Notes: generated from the sequence alone by a model not told the origin. DNA of 64,000 bases from Pseudomonas mucidolens (GCF_900106045.1 NZ_LT629802.1:2542001-2606000); one strand, 5' to 3'. Positions 1 through 9,633 are shown, numbered from the stretch's first letter. Made by a program: numbers and translations.

Positions 1-2
1 AC

Positions 3-1214
3 TGGCAGAGCCTGACCGGTGCCACGCGCACTGACCTGCAGGCTTTCGAAGCCATCGAGGTCAGCCTGCTCAACCTTAAACGACACCCGAGCGACGGAAC
101 CTACCAGGCCAGTGCGTCGGGCATTCGCTACGCACCGGTGCTCGGAAAAGTCTTCCAGGTAGCAAAGGCCGGCCACGGTTGGCGCATCATCCATGAGCAC
201 GGAGAGGGGCCGATGCTCAAGCATTCGCCTAAGTCCGGGCGGTGGACCCTCGATCCAGCCCCGCAGTCCATTCGCTACGGCAAAGTGATGTCGAGGTTGA
301 ACGATGTTTATAGCGATCGCCAGGCGGGTGGGGTGCTCAATATCGAAGCACGGGGCATGGCGCAGATACGCAGCAGATACCCAGGTCACGCCAACATGAT
401 CGTGCAGGCCGTGGACACGGCACGGTATTACTCAATCAACGCGCTGCATAATCTTGAACAGGTTAAAGACGGTGTGCATCCAGGTTCCCGACTGGATACC
501 GTCCTGAAGACTTTTCTTGGTGTCAGGACAATTGATGCCCATCTCGTTAAAAAAATACACACTGCGGTTGCACCGATCTGCCAGGCCTTGGCTGATCCAT
601 CATGGGAGCAGCGCAACGGCAGTCGTATCGTTATTGGCAGCCTCAGGTACATCGACGATCATGCGGTTGCCTTCGTGCTTGCTTCCAGCAAGGCCGGGAG
701 AATCTATCTCACCCACCATTTCTTCAACATGGGTCTGGATTGGTACAAGACCGCCGTGCCCGACACCTTCAATGTCGACGCTCATGCCCAAGGCGCAACC
801 CTCATTCATGAGCTGTCCCATCTGCTCTGCGGTACGCTCGATATCGTCTACCTGGGCGCATTCCTGCCCTACCTGGACCTCATTTCGACGGTGACTCACC
901 TCGGGCAAGAAAAATACAATGAACAAAAAGATCAGCAACTCAACGCTTTTTCGTGGACCACGCCACGCGCCCGCCTGTTCAAGGCTTGGGACAGGGGAAC
1001 CAACTCACTCAAGAGTCTCGATCTTTTCCCCAACCATAGGGACACCGTCAGGAAAATCCTGGAAATCACCGGCACCACGACCTTGCATCAGGCTCGCGAC
1101 GTATTCCTGGATCCGCGCTCATCGGACCTGCGTATTGACGTCATGCTTCGAAACGCCGACTCCCTGACGCTGTTCCTTTGTGAACTGGGACGGCAACTGG
1201 ATCCGATTCCCTGA
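3..1214 (+). CDS. C-terminal part of a large toxin-like protein with a zinc-protease HExxH motif (5' end outside window)
   Basis: The reading frame is open from the left edge without a stop, so the GTG at 138 is not the true start and the gene begins upstream. A segment near residue 45 of the visible part (RYAPVLGKV, then GWRI) resembles the repeated blocks of Pseudomonas DUF6543 'dermonecrotic toxin'-type proteins; this comes from memory of the family, not a search. HELSH at 807-821 fits the HExxH zinc-metalloprotease signature, preceded by a hydrophobic segment and followed by LLCGT. I infer a secreted or contact-delivered effector with a C-terminal metallopeptidase-like domain. No immunity gene is obvious downstream. 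Family assignment is moderate; the partial state is certain. Confidence 0.7.
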   Translation, partial: WQSLTGATRTDLQAFEAIEVSLLNLKRHPSDGTYQASASGIRYAPVLGKVFQVAKAGHGWRIIHEHGEGPMLKHSPKSGRWTLDPAPQSIRYGKVMSRLNDVYSDRQAGGVLNIEARGMAQIRSRYPGHANMIVQAVDTARYYSINALHNLEQVKDGVHPGSRLDTVLKTFLGVRTIDAHLVKKIHTAVAPICQALADPSWEQRNGSRIVIGSLRYIDDHAVAFVLASSKAGRIYLTHHFFNMGLDWYKTAVPDTFNVDAHAQGATLIHELSHLLCGTLDIVYLGAFLPYLDLISTVTHLGQEKYNEQKDQQLNAFSWTTPRARLFKAWDRGTNSLKSLDLFPNHRDTVRKILEITGTTTLHQARDVFLDPRSSDLRIDVMLRNADSLTLFLCELGRQLDPIP

Positions 1215-1557
1215 AGCCCGGCTACGTAACAGTCGGGCATCTGGCCCCGGCATGCCTGCGCCCCCGCCAGCTCAATCGAGAGGAAGAGCGACGGGTCCAC
1301 TACTACCGCTTATTGTCGATCCAGAATCGGAATGCCGTGCGCTGGTTGCTGTTTGCGGTAAAGCAGACCGCGGTATCGGTACTATGATCCTCAGATCAGG
1401 CGGTTTATTGGCAAGGATCCGATGGGGTGGGTGGGTTGAATGTCTAGATGAGCGCCCATTAGTGATGCATTGGAAAGCTGAGAAAAAGGTGCGTTTATAC
1501 TGAGACGTAAACGTTATCAAGCTGGCAACGGCCATGGAGCGGCATAAGGAGTAAGGA
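1215..1557. other. intergenic stretch, no supported gene
   Basis: The stretch lies between the toxin-like gene and the HTH gene. Short open frames here have no ribosome binding site or recognisable domain. The last bases hold the AAGGAG ribosome binding site of the HTH gene. Confidence 0.5.
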
Positions 1558-1908
1558 ATGATCCAAGAACAACAAAAGGAAATAGGCACAGGAAGAAGGT
1601 CAACCACGTTTCGGGCCGTTGGCGCGGAGTACTCCGGCGTGCGTCTGCGCGTAGTGTTGAAGGAGTGCAGGATTGCCCCGATGGAGTTCGCGCTGTTTGT
1701 GAGGATCAGCCCGCAGCGGCTGAACAACTGGTTTTCGAGGGGTATACCAGAACAGCGGCTCAAAAATATCGCACGCTTGTTGAGCGTTAATGCCGACTGG
1801 CTGGCGGTGGGGACTGGGGAGAAGTACGTGACAGGAACTGACTTACGAGGACGTCGAGCACCTGCACGAACGTTCTGTCTACCTTCGGGGCGAGATGCTG
1901 CGGACTGA
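1558..1908 (+). CDS. small Cro/C1-type helix-turn-helix regulator
   Basis: A 116-residue protein starting at ATG with a strong AAGGAG just upstream. Residues about 22-85 form a compact HTH: SGVRLRVVLKE, then a recognition-helix-like ISPQRLNNWFSRGIP, then IARLLSVNADWLAVG. This is the usual ending of XRE/C1-like phage-repressor domains (NADWLxxG). It should bind DNA as a cytoplasmic regulator; targets are unknown. The last 30 residues are basic and low in structure and run over the end of the response-regulator remnant on the other strand, so the natural C-terminus may have been lost. Other identity: a stand-alone repressor left from a prophage. Confidence 0.7.
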   Translation: MIQEQQKEIGTGRRSTTFRAVGAEYSGVRLRVVLKECRIAPMEFALFVRISPQRLNNWFSRGIPEQRLKNIARLLSVNADWLAVGTGEKYVTGTDLRGRRAPARTFCLPSGRDAAD

Positions 1909-2208
1909 CTCTCTCGGGAATTGGTTCAGCACCATGCCTATGACGAACGATGAGCCCGGCGACGAACTCATCTCAGTCCAAACGGGCCAAGGTTCCGGAT
2001 TTTCGGATAGCAGCCTTTCGGGACGCAACGTCAGTGCGCGCTGATAGCCCTGGTGGGGATCACTGGCGAATGAAATGCGCCAGGGTTGTGTCCGCAATAA
2101 CTGCAGCAACGGTCGAACTTCGCTGACACTGTCGTCGATAATCAAGACATGGGGTGTGGGACCGGGTGAAACAGCATTGACCTGCATCGGTCCTTCCTGG
2201 CGTCTCAT
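1879..2208 (-). pseudogene. truncated response-regulator receiver remnant
   Basis: About residues 19-63 (2020-2154) read as the first half of a CheY-like receiver: HVLIIDDSVSEVRPLLQLL with the acidic DD pocket, then a second helix and QRALTLRP. At that point a normal receiver continues into the phosphoacceptor strand (LxLLDxxMP). Here the frame changes into unrelated sequence and stops. The phosphorylatable Asp, the conserved Thr and Lys and any output domain are missing, so it cannot be a working regulator. The 3' end overlaps the tail of the HTH gene by 30 bases. Confidence 0.5.
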
Positions 2209-2486
2209 CTGTCAGCGTGTTTAGTTTTATTAGTGACGGCAACATACAGAGCATTCTTGGACGAATAAATATAACCAAAGTAAATGCCCGCACTCACCTT
2301 ACAACGCCCCTCTGGCTCGCGACCTTCTTCTCGAAATCGAACACGCACGGGGTGGTCGCGGGTAACGGGATCATAAAAGACACTGAAACCTGTGCTTTCA
2401 GTTCCGCCTAGAAATCCTGCTCCTGTCAGGCCCGCAAATGCAGGCCCGACTAACCTTTTGTCGCTGCAAACCTCCTCCGCTGATTG

Positions 2487-2514
2487 TTGACACTTGCACT
2501 TAAGGTATTATGGT
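2487..2514 (+). promoter_or_regulatory. probable sigma70 promoter of the catabolic operon
   Basis: A perfect -35 TTGACA (2487-2492) is followed after 16 bases by TATGGT (2509-2514, 4 of 6 matches to TATAAT). The -10 lies inside the GTATACC palindrome, so a bound repressor would exclude RNA polymerase. The position is inferred from sequence only. Confidence 0.45.
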
Positions 2515-2526
2515 ATACCATCATAC
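2505..2526. promoter_or_regulatory. operator 1 of the GTATACC regulon
   Basis: The palindrome has core ATGGTATACCAT (2510-2521) and outer arms GTAT/ATAC, with one mismatch over 22 bases. It sits about 30 bases before the DUF1185 gene. TGGT...ACCA palindromes are typical operators of FadR/FCD-type GntR proteins. The likely binder is the GntR protein encoded at 6430-7182 (inference). Confidence 0.7.
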
Positions 2527-2557
2527 ACAGACCCACTCACATCCAGTTGGAGCAGCC

Positions 2558-3148
2558 ATGAGTTTCGAAATCCGCAAAATCGTCAGCTATGTAGAAGAAA
2601 CCTTTATCGAAGGCGGCAAAGCCTCGGACACGCCGGTGAGCATGGTCGGCCTGGCTGTTGTGTTGAAAAACCCATGGCTGGGTCGTGGTTTCGTCGAAGA
2701 CCTGAAGCCGGAAATCCGTGCCAACTGCTCCGACCTCGGTGCATTGATGGTCGAGCGCCTGGTGAGCATCATCGGCGGCGCCGACAAGATCGAGGCCTAC
2801 GGCAAGGCGGCCGTGGTGGGCGCCGATGGCGAAATCGAGCATGCCTCGGCGATCATCCATACCCTGCGTTTCGGCAACCACTACCGTGAAGCGGTCAAGG
2901 CCAAGAGCTACCTGAGCTTCACCAACAAGCGCGGCGGCCCGGGGACCTCGATCCAGATTCCGATGATGCACAAGGACGACGAAGGACTGCGCTCGCACTA
3001 CATCACCCTGGAAATGCAAATCGAAGACGCTCCGCGCGCCGACGAGATTGTCGTGGTGCTGGGTTGCGCGGATGGTGGTCGCCTGCACCCACGGATCGGT
3101 AACCGCTATATCGACCTGGAAGAACTGGCCGCCGAAAAAGCCCAGTAA
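2558..3148 (+). CDS. DUF1185/PF06684 'amino acid synthesis' family protein
   Basis: A 196-residue cytoplasmic protein. The ATG at 2558 (GGAG upstream) is preferred over an in-frame start at 2510 that would fall inside the operator. The body matches the PF06684 family as I know it: N-terminal EIRKIVSYVEET, VVLKNPWLGRG, GALMVERL, a central GKAAVVGADGEIEHASA, and C-terminal VVVLGCADGGRLHPRIG. Family members have a variant of the Bacillus chorismate-mutase fold; their reaction is unknown. It is the first gene of a leftmost operon with a hydrolase, dehydrogenase, flavin reductase and PcaC-like protein, which suggests handling of a ring-opened or enamine-like intermediate (inference). Confidence 0.8.
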   Translation: MSFEIRKIVSYVEETFIEGGKASDTPVSMVGLAVVLKNPWLGRGFVEDLKPEIRANCSDLGALMVERLVSIIGGADKIEAYGKAAVVGADGEIEHASAIIHTLRFGNHYREAVKAKSYLSFTNKRGGPGTSIQIPMMHKDDEGLRSHYITLEMQIEDAPRADEIVVVLGCADGGRLHPRIGNRYIDLEELAAEKAQ

Positions 3149-3193
3149 ACCCAAGCGAGTTATCCCAATAAAAAAGGTATGCAGGAGCGCTCC

Positions 3194-4027
3194 ATGATTC
3201 GGCTCACCGCTGAACGCACCCCGGCTGGTACCAGTTATCTGGCGACCGGCCAAGGCCAGCCTGTGGTTTTGATCCACGGCGTGGGCTTGAATAAAGAAAT
3301 GTGGGGCGGCCAGGTCGTTGGTCTGGCCACGCAGTACCGCGTGATCAGCTATGACATGCTCGGTCATGGCGCCAGCCCACGCCCGACCGCCGGCACCCCG
3401 CTGCTCGGTTATGCCGATCAACTGCTGGAGCTGCTCGATTACCTGCAATTGCCCCAGGCGACGGTGATCGGGTTCTCCATGGGGGGCCTGGTCGCACGGG
3501 CATTTGCCTTGCATTACCCGCAACGCTTGCAAAGCCTGGTGGTGCTCAACAGCGTGTTCAACCGCAGCCCCGAGCAGCGTGCCGGCGTGATCGCTCGCAC
3601 CGCCCAGGCCGCCGAACACGGGCCGGACGCGAATGCCGAAGCCGCACTGTCCCGTTGGTTCAGCCGCGAGTACCAGGCGGCCAACCCGGCGCAAATCGCG
3701 GCATTGCGCCAGACCTTGGCGGGCAATGATCCGCAGGGTTACCTGACCACCTACGAATTGTTTGCCACCCAGGACATGTACCGCGCAGACGACCTGGGCA
3801 GCATCCAGGCGCCAACCCTGGTCGCCACCGGTGAACTGGACCCCGGCTCGACACCGCAGATGGCCCGGCAATTGGCCGACCGCATCCCCGGTGCTACCGT
3901 CGCGGTGCTGGCCGAGCAACGGCATATGATGCCGGTCGAATCGCCGCGCCTGGTCAACCAGCTGCTGCTGGATTTTCTTGAAACGGCACACGCCCAACAA
4001 CATCCAATAAAGGGGATCGTGGCATGA
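3194..4027 (+). CDS. alpha/beta-fold hydrolase
   Basis: A 277-residue cytoplasmic hydrolase. The ATG at 3194 follows CAGGAG with good spacing and replaces an earlier in-frame ATG at 3179. The oxyanion HGVG is at 28-31. The nucleophile elbow GFSMGG has Ser95, the acid is Asp216 in GELDPG, and the base is His244 in RHMMP. It resembles 3-oxoadipate enol-lactonase/RutD-type hydrolases and should split an ester, lactone, amide or carbamate-like intermediate. It overlaps the next gene by four bases, which implies translational coupling. The substrate is unknown. Confidence 0.85.
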   Translation: MIRLTAERTPAGTSYLATGQGQPVVLIHGVGLNKEMWGGQVVGLATQYRVISYDMLGHGASPRPTAGTPLLGYADQLLELLDYLQLPQATVIGFSMGGLVARAFALHYPQRLQSLVVLNSVFNRSPEQRAGVIARTAQAAEHGPDANAEAALSRWFSREYQAANPAQIAALRQTLAGNDPQGYLTTYELFATQDMYRADDLGSIQAPTLVATGELDPGSTPQMARQLADRIPGATVAVLAEQRHMMPVESPRLVNQLLLDFLETAHAQQHPIKGIVA

Positions 4028-5505
4028 CGCTTGAACGCTTCCAGATGTGCATCGGCGGTGAATGGGTCGATGCCCTGTCCGGCAAGACCTTTGACAGTCT
4101 CAACCCCGCGTTGGCCCAGCCTTGGGCGCAACTGCCCGACGCCGATGAAGCGGATGTCGAGCGCGCCGTGCAAGCTGCACAAACCGCCTTCGACAGCCCG
4201 GCCTGGCGTGGTCTCACCGCCACCGCGCGGGGCAAGCTGTTGCGTCGTCTCGGTGATCTGATCGCCGACAACAAGGAGCAACTGGCGCAACTGGAAAGCC
4301 GCGACAACGGCAAATTGATCCGTGAAACCCGCGGCCAGGTCAGCTACCTGCCGGAGTTCTTTCACTACACCGCGGGCCTGGCGGACAAGCTCGAAGGCGG
4401 CACCCTGCCCCTCGACAAGCCGGACCTGTTCGCCTACACCGTGCACGAAGCCATGGGCGTGGTGGCCGCGATCATCCCATGGAACAGCCCGCTGTACCTG
4501 ACCGCGATCAAACTCGCGCCGGCCCTCGCTGCGGGCAATACCATCGTCATCAAACCCTCGGAACACGCCTCGGCGAGCATTCTCGAGCTGGCGCGCCTGG
4601 CGCTGCAAGCCGGTATCCCGGCGGGCGTGGTCAACGTGGTCACCGGCTACGGCCCGAGTACCGGTGCCGCCCTCACCCGCCACCCGCTGGTACGCAAGAT
4701 CGCCTTCACCGGCGGTGCAGCCACCGCGCGCCATGTGGTGCGCAGCAGCGCCGAAAACTTCGCCAAACTGTCACTGGAGCTTGGGGGTAAATCGCCGAAT
4801 ATCATCTTTGCCGACGCCGATCTCGACAGCGCCATCAATGGTGCGATTGCCGGTATCTATGCGGCGTCCGGACAGAGTTGCGTCTCCGGTTCGCGCTTGC
4901 TGGTGCAGGATGAAATCTACGATGAGTTCGTTGACCGCCTGGTCGAACGCGCCCGGCGCATCCGCATCGGTAACCCCCAGGAAGATGCCAGCGAAATGGG
5001 TCCCATGGCCACGGCACAACAGCTCGCGGTGGTCGAAGGCCTGGTGGCGGACGCCATCGCCGAAGGTGCCCGCCTGCGCATGGGCGGCAAGCGGCCACAG
5101 GATCTGGGCGAAGGCTGGTTCTACGAGCCGACCCTGTTCGAGTGCGACCGCAACTCGATGAAAATCATGCAGGAAGAAGTGTTCGGCCCGGTGGCCTCGG
5201 TCATTCGCTTCAAGGATGAAGCCGAAGCACTGGCGATCGCCAACGACTCGCAGTTCGGCCTTGCCGCCGGCATCTGGACCCGCGATCTGGGGCGTGCCCA
5301 TCGCCTGGCGCGGGATGTGCGCTCAGGGATCATCTGGGTCAACACCTACCGTGCCGTGTCCGCCATGGCGCCCATCGGCGGTTTCAAGAACAGCGGCTAC
5401 GGACGCGAAAGCGGCATCGATTCGGTGCTGGCCTACACCGAGCTGAAGACGGTGTGGATCAATCTCTCTCAGGCGCCCATGCCTGATCCTTTTGTGATGC
5501 GCTAA
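4024..5505 (+). CDS. NAD(P)-dependent aldehyde dehydrogenase
   Basis: A 493-residue protein of usual ALDH length. Catalytic Cys286 lies in GQSCVSGS, the general base Glu252 in LELGGKSPN, and the oxyanion Asn154 in PWNSP. FTGG near 228 marks the cofactor region. It should oxidise an aldehyde made by the pathway (a semialdehyde is a reasonable guess) to the acid. It overlaps the hydrolase stop (ATGA) and is followed after 12 bases by the flavin reductase, so it belongs to the same operon. It has no targeting signal. The substrate cannot be read from sequence. Confidence 0.9.
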   Translation: MTLERFQMCIGGEWVDALSGKTFDSLNPALAQPWAQLPDADEADVERAVQAAQTAFDSPAWRGLTATARGKLLRRLGDLIADNKEQLAQLESRDNGKLIRETRGQVSYLPEFFHYTAGLADKLEGGTLPLDKPDLFAYTVHEAMGVVAAIIPWNSPLYLTAIKLAPALAAGNTIVIKPSEHASASILELARLALQAGIPAGVVNVVTGYGPSTGAALTRHPLVRKIAFTGGAATARHVVRSSAENFAKLSLELGGKSPNIIFADADLDSAINGAIAGIYAASGQSCVSGSRLLVQDEIYDEFVDRLVERARRIRIGNPQEDASEMGPMATAQQLAVVEGLVADAIAEGARLRMGGKRPQDLGEGWFYEPTLFECDRNSMKIMQEEVFGPVASVIRFKDEAEALAIANDSQFGLAAGIWTRDLGRAHRLARDVRSGIIWVNTYRAVSAMAPIGGFKNSGYGRESGIDSVLAYTELKTVWINLSQAPMPDPFVMR

Positions 5506-5517
5506 GAGTCCAGAACC

Positions 5518-6003
5518 ATGATCGAACCCGGTATTTACAAAGACGTCATGAGCTCGTTTCCTTCGGGCGTCACGGTGGTCACCACCCTCGACCCGGACGG
5601 CGGCATCGTCGGCATCACCGCCAGTGCGTTCAGCGCGCTGTCGATCGACCCGGCGCTGGTGCTGTTCTGCCCCAATTACGCCTCGGACACCTACCCGATC
5701 CTGCGCGACAGCAAGCAGTTCGCGATTCACTTGCTGTCCGCCGACCAGACCGCCGAAGCCTATGCATTCGCCAGCAAGGGCAAGGAGAAAGCCAAGGGCA
5801 TCGAGTGGCACCTGAGCGAACTGGGTAACCCGCTGCTGGCCAAGGCCACGGCGATCATCGAGTGCGAACTGTGGCGCGAATACGACGGCGGTGATCACGC
5901 GATCATCGTCGGCGCGGTGAAAAATCTGATCCTGCCCGAGCAACCCGTCACGCCGATGATCTACCACAAAGGCAAACTGGGCCCGCTACCCACCCTGGCT
6001 TGA
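5518..6003 (+). CDS. flavin reductase (RutF/HpaC-like), copy A
   Basis: A 161-residue flavin reductase-like protein. FPSGVTVVTT, GITASAFSALSIDPALVLFC and the C-terminal GDHAIIVGAVKNL are the standard flavin-binding segments of the family. It supplies reduced FMN or FAD to a separate monooxygenase. The only such monooxygenase in the window is the luciferase-like protein at 23931. A second copy at 23270 has identical length and aligns without gaps, indicating duplication. It lies in the operon between the aldehyde dehydrogenase and the PcaC-like gene. Confidence 0.88.
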   Translation: MIEPGIYKDVMSSFPSGVTVVTTLDPDGGIVGITASAFSALSIDPALVLFCPNYASDTYPILRDSKQFAIHLLSADQTAEAYAFASKGKEKAKGIEWHLSELGNPLLAKATAIIECELWREYDGGDHAIIVGAVKNLILPEQPVTPMIYHKGKLGPLPTLA

Positions 6004-6016
6004 GGAGTGTTGAACG

Positions 6017-6406
6017 ATGAGCAACGACAAGTATGAACAAGGCCTGAAAATTCGCACCCAGGTGCTGGGCGAGGCTTACGTGAAGCGCTCGCTCGAGAAC
6101 GCCGACGATTTCACCCGGCCGCTGCAGGAGATGGTCACCGAGTACTGCTGGGGCCATGTGTGGGGCCGCGAGGGTTTGTCGCTTAAAGAACGCAGCATGA
6201 TAAACTTGGCGATGATTTCGGCCCTCAATCGGCCCCACGAACTCAAGCTGCATATACGTGGCGCCTTGCGTAACGGGCTGAGTCGTGAACAAATACGCGA
6301 AATTCTGCTTCAGGTCGGCATTTATTGCGGGGTTCCCGCGGCCGTAGACAGTTTCCGGCTGGCCCGGGAAGCCTTCGCCGAAGCCGACGCCGAGGCCTCC
6401 AGTTAA
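6017..6406 (+). CDS. carboxymuconolactone decarboxylase (PcaC-like) family protein
   Basis: A 129-residue protein of normal family length. EYCWGHVWGREGLSLKERS, ALNRPHELKLHIRGAL and the C-terminal YCGVPAAVDSFR are close to true 4-carboxymuconolactone decarboxylase (PcaC), closer than the AhpD-like peroxidase members. Here it is embedded in a flavin-enzyme operon with no other pca gene, so decarboxylation or isomerisation of a pathway acid is more likely than a role in the beta-ketoadipate pathway (inference). It is 13 bases after the flavin reductase. Confidence 0.85.
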   Translation: MSNDKYEQGLKIRTQVLGEAYVKRSLENADDFTRPLQEMVTEYCWGHVWGREGLSLKERSMINLAMISALNRPHELKLHIRGALRNGLSREQIREILLQVGIYCGVPAAVDSFRLAREAFAEADAEASS

Positions 6407-6429
6407 CCGCTTCATTCAGAGCAGCCCCC

Positions 6430-7748
<1,319 letters not shown>

Positions 7749-7805
7749 GGCTGCACGGCGATCTACCTATGCTAAGGAATTGTCTGTGGATAGGGTGAGC
7801 TCGTC

Positions 7806-7942
7806 TGTGGCGAGGGGGCTTGTCCCCCCGTTGGGCTGCGCAGCAGCCCCCAGACCAGCCGCAGAGGAGTGCCTGATACACCGCACTCGTTTTTATTGGG
7901 GCTGCTGCGCAGCCCAACGGGGGGACAAGCCCCCTCGCCACA
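7806..7942. repeat. REP doublet (inverted pair), copy 1
   Basis: TGTGGCGAGGGGGCTTGTCC followed by a short hairpin reappears as its reverse complement about 90 bases later, ending ...CTCGCCACA at 7942. A near-identical doublet occurs at 21327-21462. This is the usual mobile REP/REPIN layout of fluorescent pseudomonads and may also end transcription of the Nudix operon. Confidence 0.85.
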
Positions 7943-7983
7943 AACAAGCCCCCTATCTACAGGATGGTGTTCGGCGCGCGCTG

Positions 7984-8277
7984 TCAGGGCGCCACGCCTT
8001 CCACAATGATCACCTGCGCCTGGGCCACACCCTCGCGATGTCGCTTCGCCTGCTGATACAGCTCGGACTCGTAACACGCCACGGCCTGCTCGTAACTGTC
8101 GAACTCGATCACCACGCTGCGCTGCGGCGTGCGCCCGCCTTCCAGCGCGGTGCTGCGGCCCGCCCTGGCGAGGATCCGCCCGCCATACGCCGCGAACGCC
8201 GCCGGTGCGCGCTGGGTGTAGTGGGTGTATTGCTCGGCATCGGAAATATCTACATGGGCAATCCAGTAGGCCTTCAT
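7984..8277 (-). CDS. DUF1330 family protein
   Basis: A 97-residue protein. The ATG at 8277 with AGAGGA upstream is preferred to a longer frame reaching back across the operator. MKAYWIAHVDISD at the start, AAYGGRILARAG in the middle, and VVIEFDSYEQAVACYES are typical of the DUF1330 ferredoxin-like (ABM/EthD-like) fold. Members are small and act as dimers; their reaction is mostly unknown. It is divergent from ribB and shares operator 2 with it, so it belongs to the regulon. Confidence 0.83.
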   Translation of the reverse strand: MKAYWIAHVDISDAEQYTHYTQRAPAAFAAYGGRILARAGRSTALEGGRTPQRSVVIEFDSYEQAVACYESELYQQAKRHREGVAQAQVIIVEGVAP

Positions 8278-8298
8278 CGCGACATCCTCTTGTTTAAG

Positions 8299-8319
8299 TT
8301 TTGTGGTATACCATAATAC
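8299..8319. promoter_or_regulatory. operator 2 of the GTATACC regulon (divergent)
   Basis: TGGTATACCA at 8304-8313, continued on the right by TAATAC. It lies between the divergent DUF1330 and ribB-like genes, 26 bases from one start and 34 from the other, so one bound dimer could control both. Confidence 0.68.
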
Positions 8320-8347
8320 ATACAACCAATAACTTGAGCACCTACAC

Positions 8348-9454
8348 ATGGCCTTCAACAGCATTGCAGAAATTATCGAAGACTACCGCCAGGGCAAAAT
8401 GGTGCTGCTGGTCGACGATGAAGACCGGGAAAACGAAGGTGATCTGTTGCAGCCCGCCGCCTGCTGCACCGCCGAAAGTATCAGCTTCATGGCTCGCGAA
8501 GCACGGGGCCTGATCTGTCTGACCCTCACCGATGAACACTGCCAGCGTCTCGGCCTGGAACAGATGGTGCCGAGCAATGCCAGCGTGTTCGGCACGGCGT
8601 TTACCGTGTCCATCGAAGCCGCCACAGGTGTCACCACTGGTATCTCCGCCGCTGACCGCGCACGCACTGTGGCAGCAGCCGTCGACATCAATGCCGGTCC
8701 TGCCGACATCGTGCAACCGGGGCATATTTTCCCGCTGCGCGCCAAGGACGGTGGCGTGCTGACCCGCGCTGGCCACACTGAAGCCGGCTGCGACCTGGCA
8801 CGCCTGGCCGGGCACATCCCGGCCTCGGTGATCGTCGAAGTGCTGAATGACGACGGCACCATGGCTCGCCGGCCGGACCTGGAAGTATTCGCACGCAAAC
8901 ACGGGATCAAGATCGGCACCATCGCTGACCTGATCCACTATCGCCTCAGCACCGAACGCACGGTGACGCGCATCGGCGAACGCGAGCTGCCGACCGTACA
9001 TGGCACCTTCCGCTTGATTACCTTTGAAGACCGTATCGACGGCGGCGTGCATATGGCGATGGTCATGGGCCAACTGCGCCGCGACGAACCCACCCTGGTG
9101 CGGGTGCATGTGATTGATCCGCTGCGCGATCTGGTGGGCGCCGACTACAGTGGCCCATCCAACTGGACGTTGTGGGCCGCCCTGCAACGCGTCGCCGCTG
9201 AAGGCAGTGGCGTGGTGGTGGTGCTGGCCAATCACGAATCCTCCCAAGCCCTGCTGGAGCGGGTGCCGCAGCTGACCCAGGCACCTCGCCAGTTCAGCCG
9301 TTCGCAGTCCCGCATCTATTCTGAAGTAGGGACCGGCGCGCAGATCCTGCAAGACCTCGGCGTGGGCAAGTTGCGCCACCTCGGACCACCGCTGAAATAC
9401 GCAGGCTTGACCGGCTACGACCTGGAAGTGGTGGAGAGTATTGCTTTCATTTGA
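8348..9454 (+). CDS. ribB: 3,4-dihydroxy-2-butanone-4-phosphate synthase with degenerate GTP cyclohydrolase II half (RibBX-like)
   Basis: A 368-residue two-part protein. Residues 1-200 are DHBP synthase: DDEDRENEGDL (metal and substrate acids) and GHTEAGCDLARLAG are intact, so it can make the four-carbon riboflavin precursor from ribulose 5-phosphate. The C-terminal half keeps the GTP cyclohydrolase II outline (LPTVHGTFR, LVRVH), but the zinc-cysteine region, normally CxxG...CDCG, reads VIDPLRDLVGADYSGPSNW with no cysteine. It is therefore almost certainly inactive as a cyclohydrolase. It lies under the pathway operator, probably to raise flavin supply when two flavin reductases and a luciferase-like enzyme are made (inference). 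Confidence 0.85.
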   Translation: MAFNSIAEIIEDYRQGKMVLLVDDEDRENEGDLLQPAACCTAESISFMAREARGLICLTLTDEHCQRLGLEQMVPSNASVFGTAFTVSIEAATGVTTGISAADRARTVAAAVDINAGPADIVQPGHIFPLRAKDGGVLTRAGHTEAGCDLARLAGHIPASVIVEVLNDDGTMARRPDLEVFARKHGIKIGTIADLIHYRLSTERTVTRIGERELPTVHGTFRLITFEDRIDGGVHMAMVMGQLRRDEPTLVRVHVIDPLRDLVGADYSGPSNWTLWAALQRVAAEGSGVVVVLANHESSQALLERVPQLTQAPRQFSRSQSRIYSEVGTGAQILQDLGVGKLRHLGPPLKYAGLTGYDLEVVESIAFI

Positions 9455-9510
9455 CCCTGAAAAACCTGCGTTGGCGGATGGCCGGTATAGCAAAATGCTT
9501 GCGCAAATTT

Positions 9511-9535
9511 TGGAATACCATAATATGATATTCCA
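9511..9535. promoter_or_regulatory. operator 3 of the GTATACC regulon
   Basis: TGGAATACCA at 9511-9520 is a one-base variant of the core. In addition TGGAATA and TATTCCA (9529-9535) form a wider inverted repeat with an 11-base spacer. It precedes the ABC importer operon. Confidence 0.55.
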
Positions 9536-9633
9536 CAATCCGAATGGCGCTCAAAGCATCAACCGGACCGACTGCTCCCGATAGGCGGGCATTCAAAAGC
9601 CCCGCTCATAAACACAACAATGAGGGCGTAAAA

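Noticed and set aside
1180..1503. 107-codon plus-strand frame after the toxin-like gene
   Set aside because: It starts inside the upstream gene in another frame, has no ribosome binding site and no domain.
2537..4003. 488-codon open frame on the minus strand
   Set aside because: It is antisense to the DUF1185 and hydrolase genes, has a high-GC shadow composition (His, Gln, Arg rich) and no domain.
7806..7942. Possible CRISPR-like repeat array
   Set aside because: Only one inverted pair is present, with no regular spacers or cas genes; it is a REP doublet.
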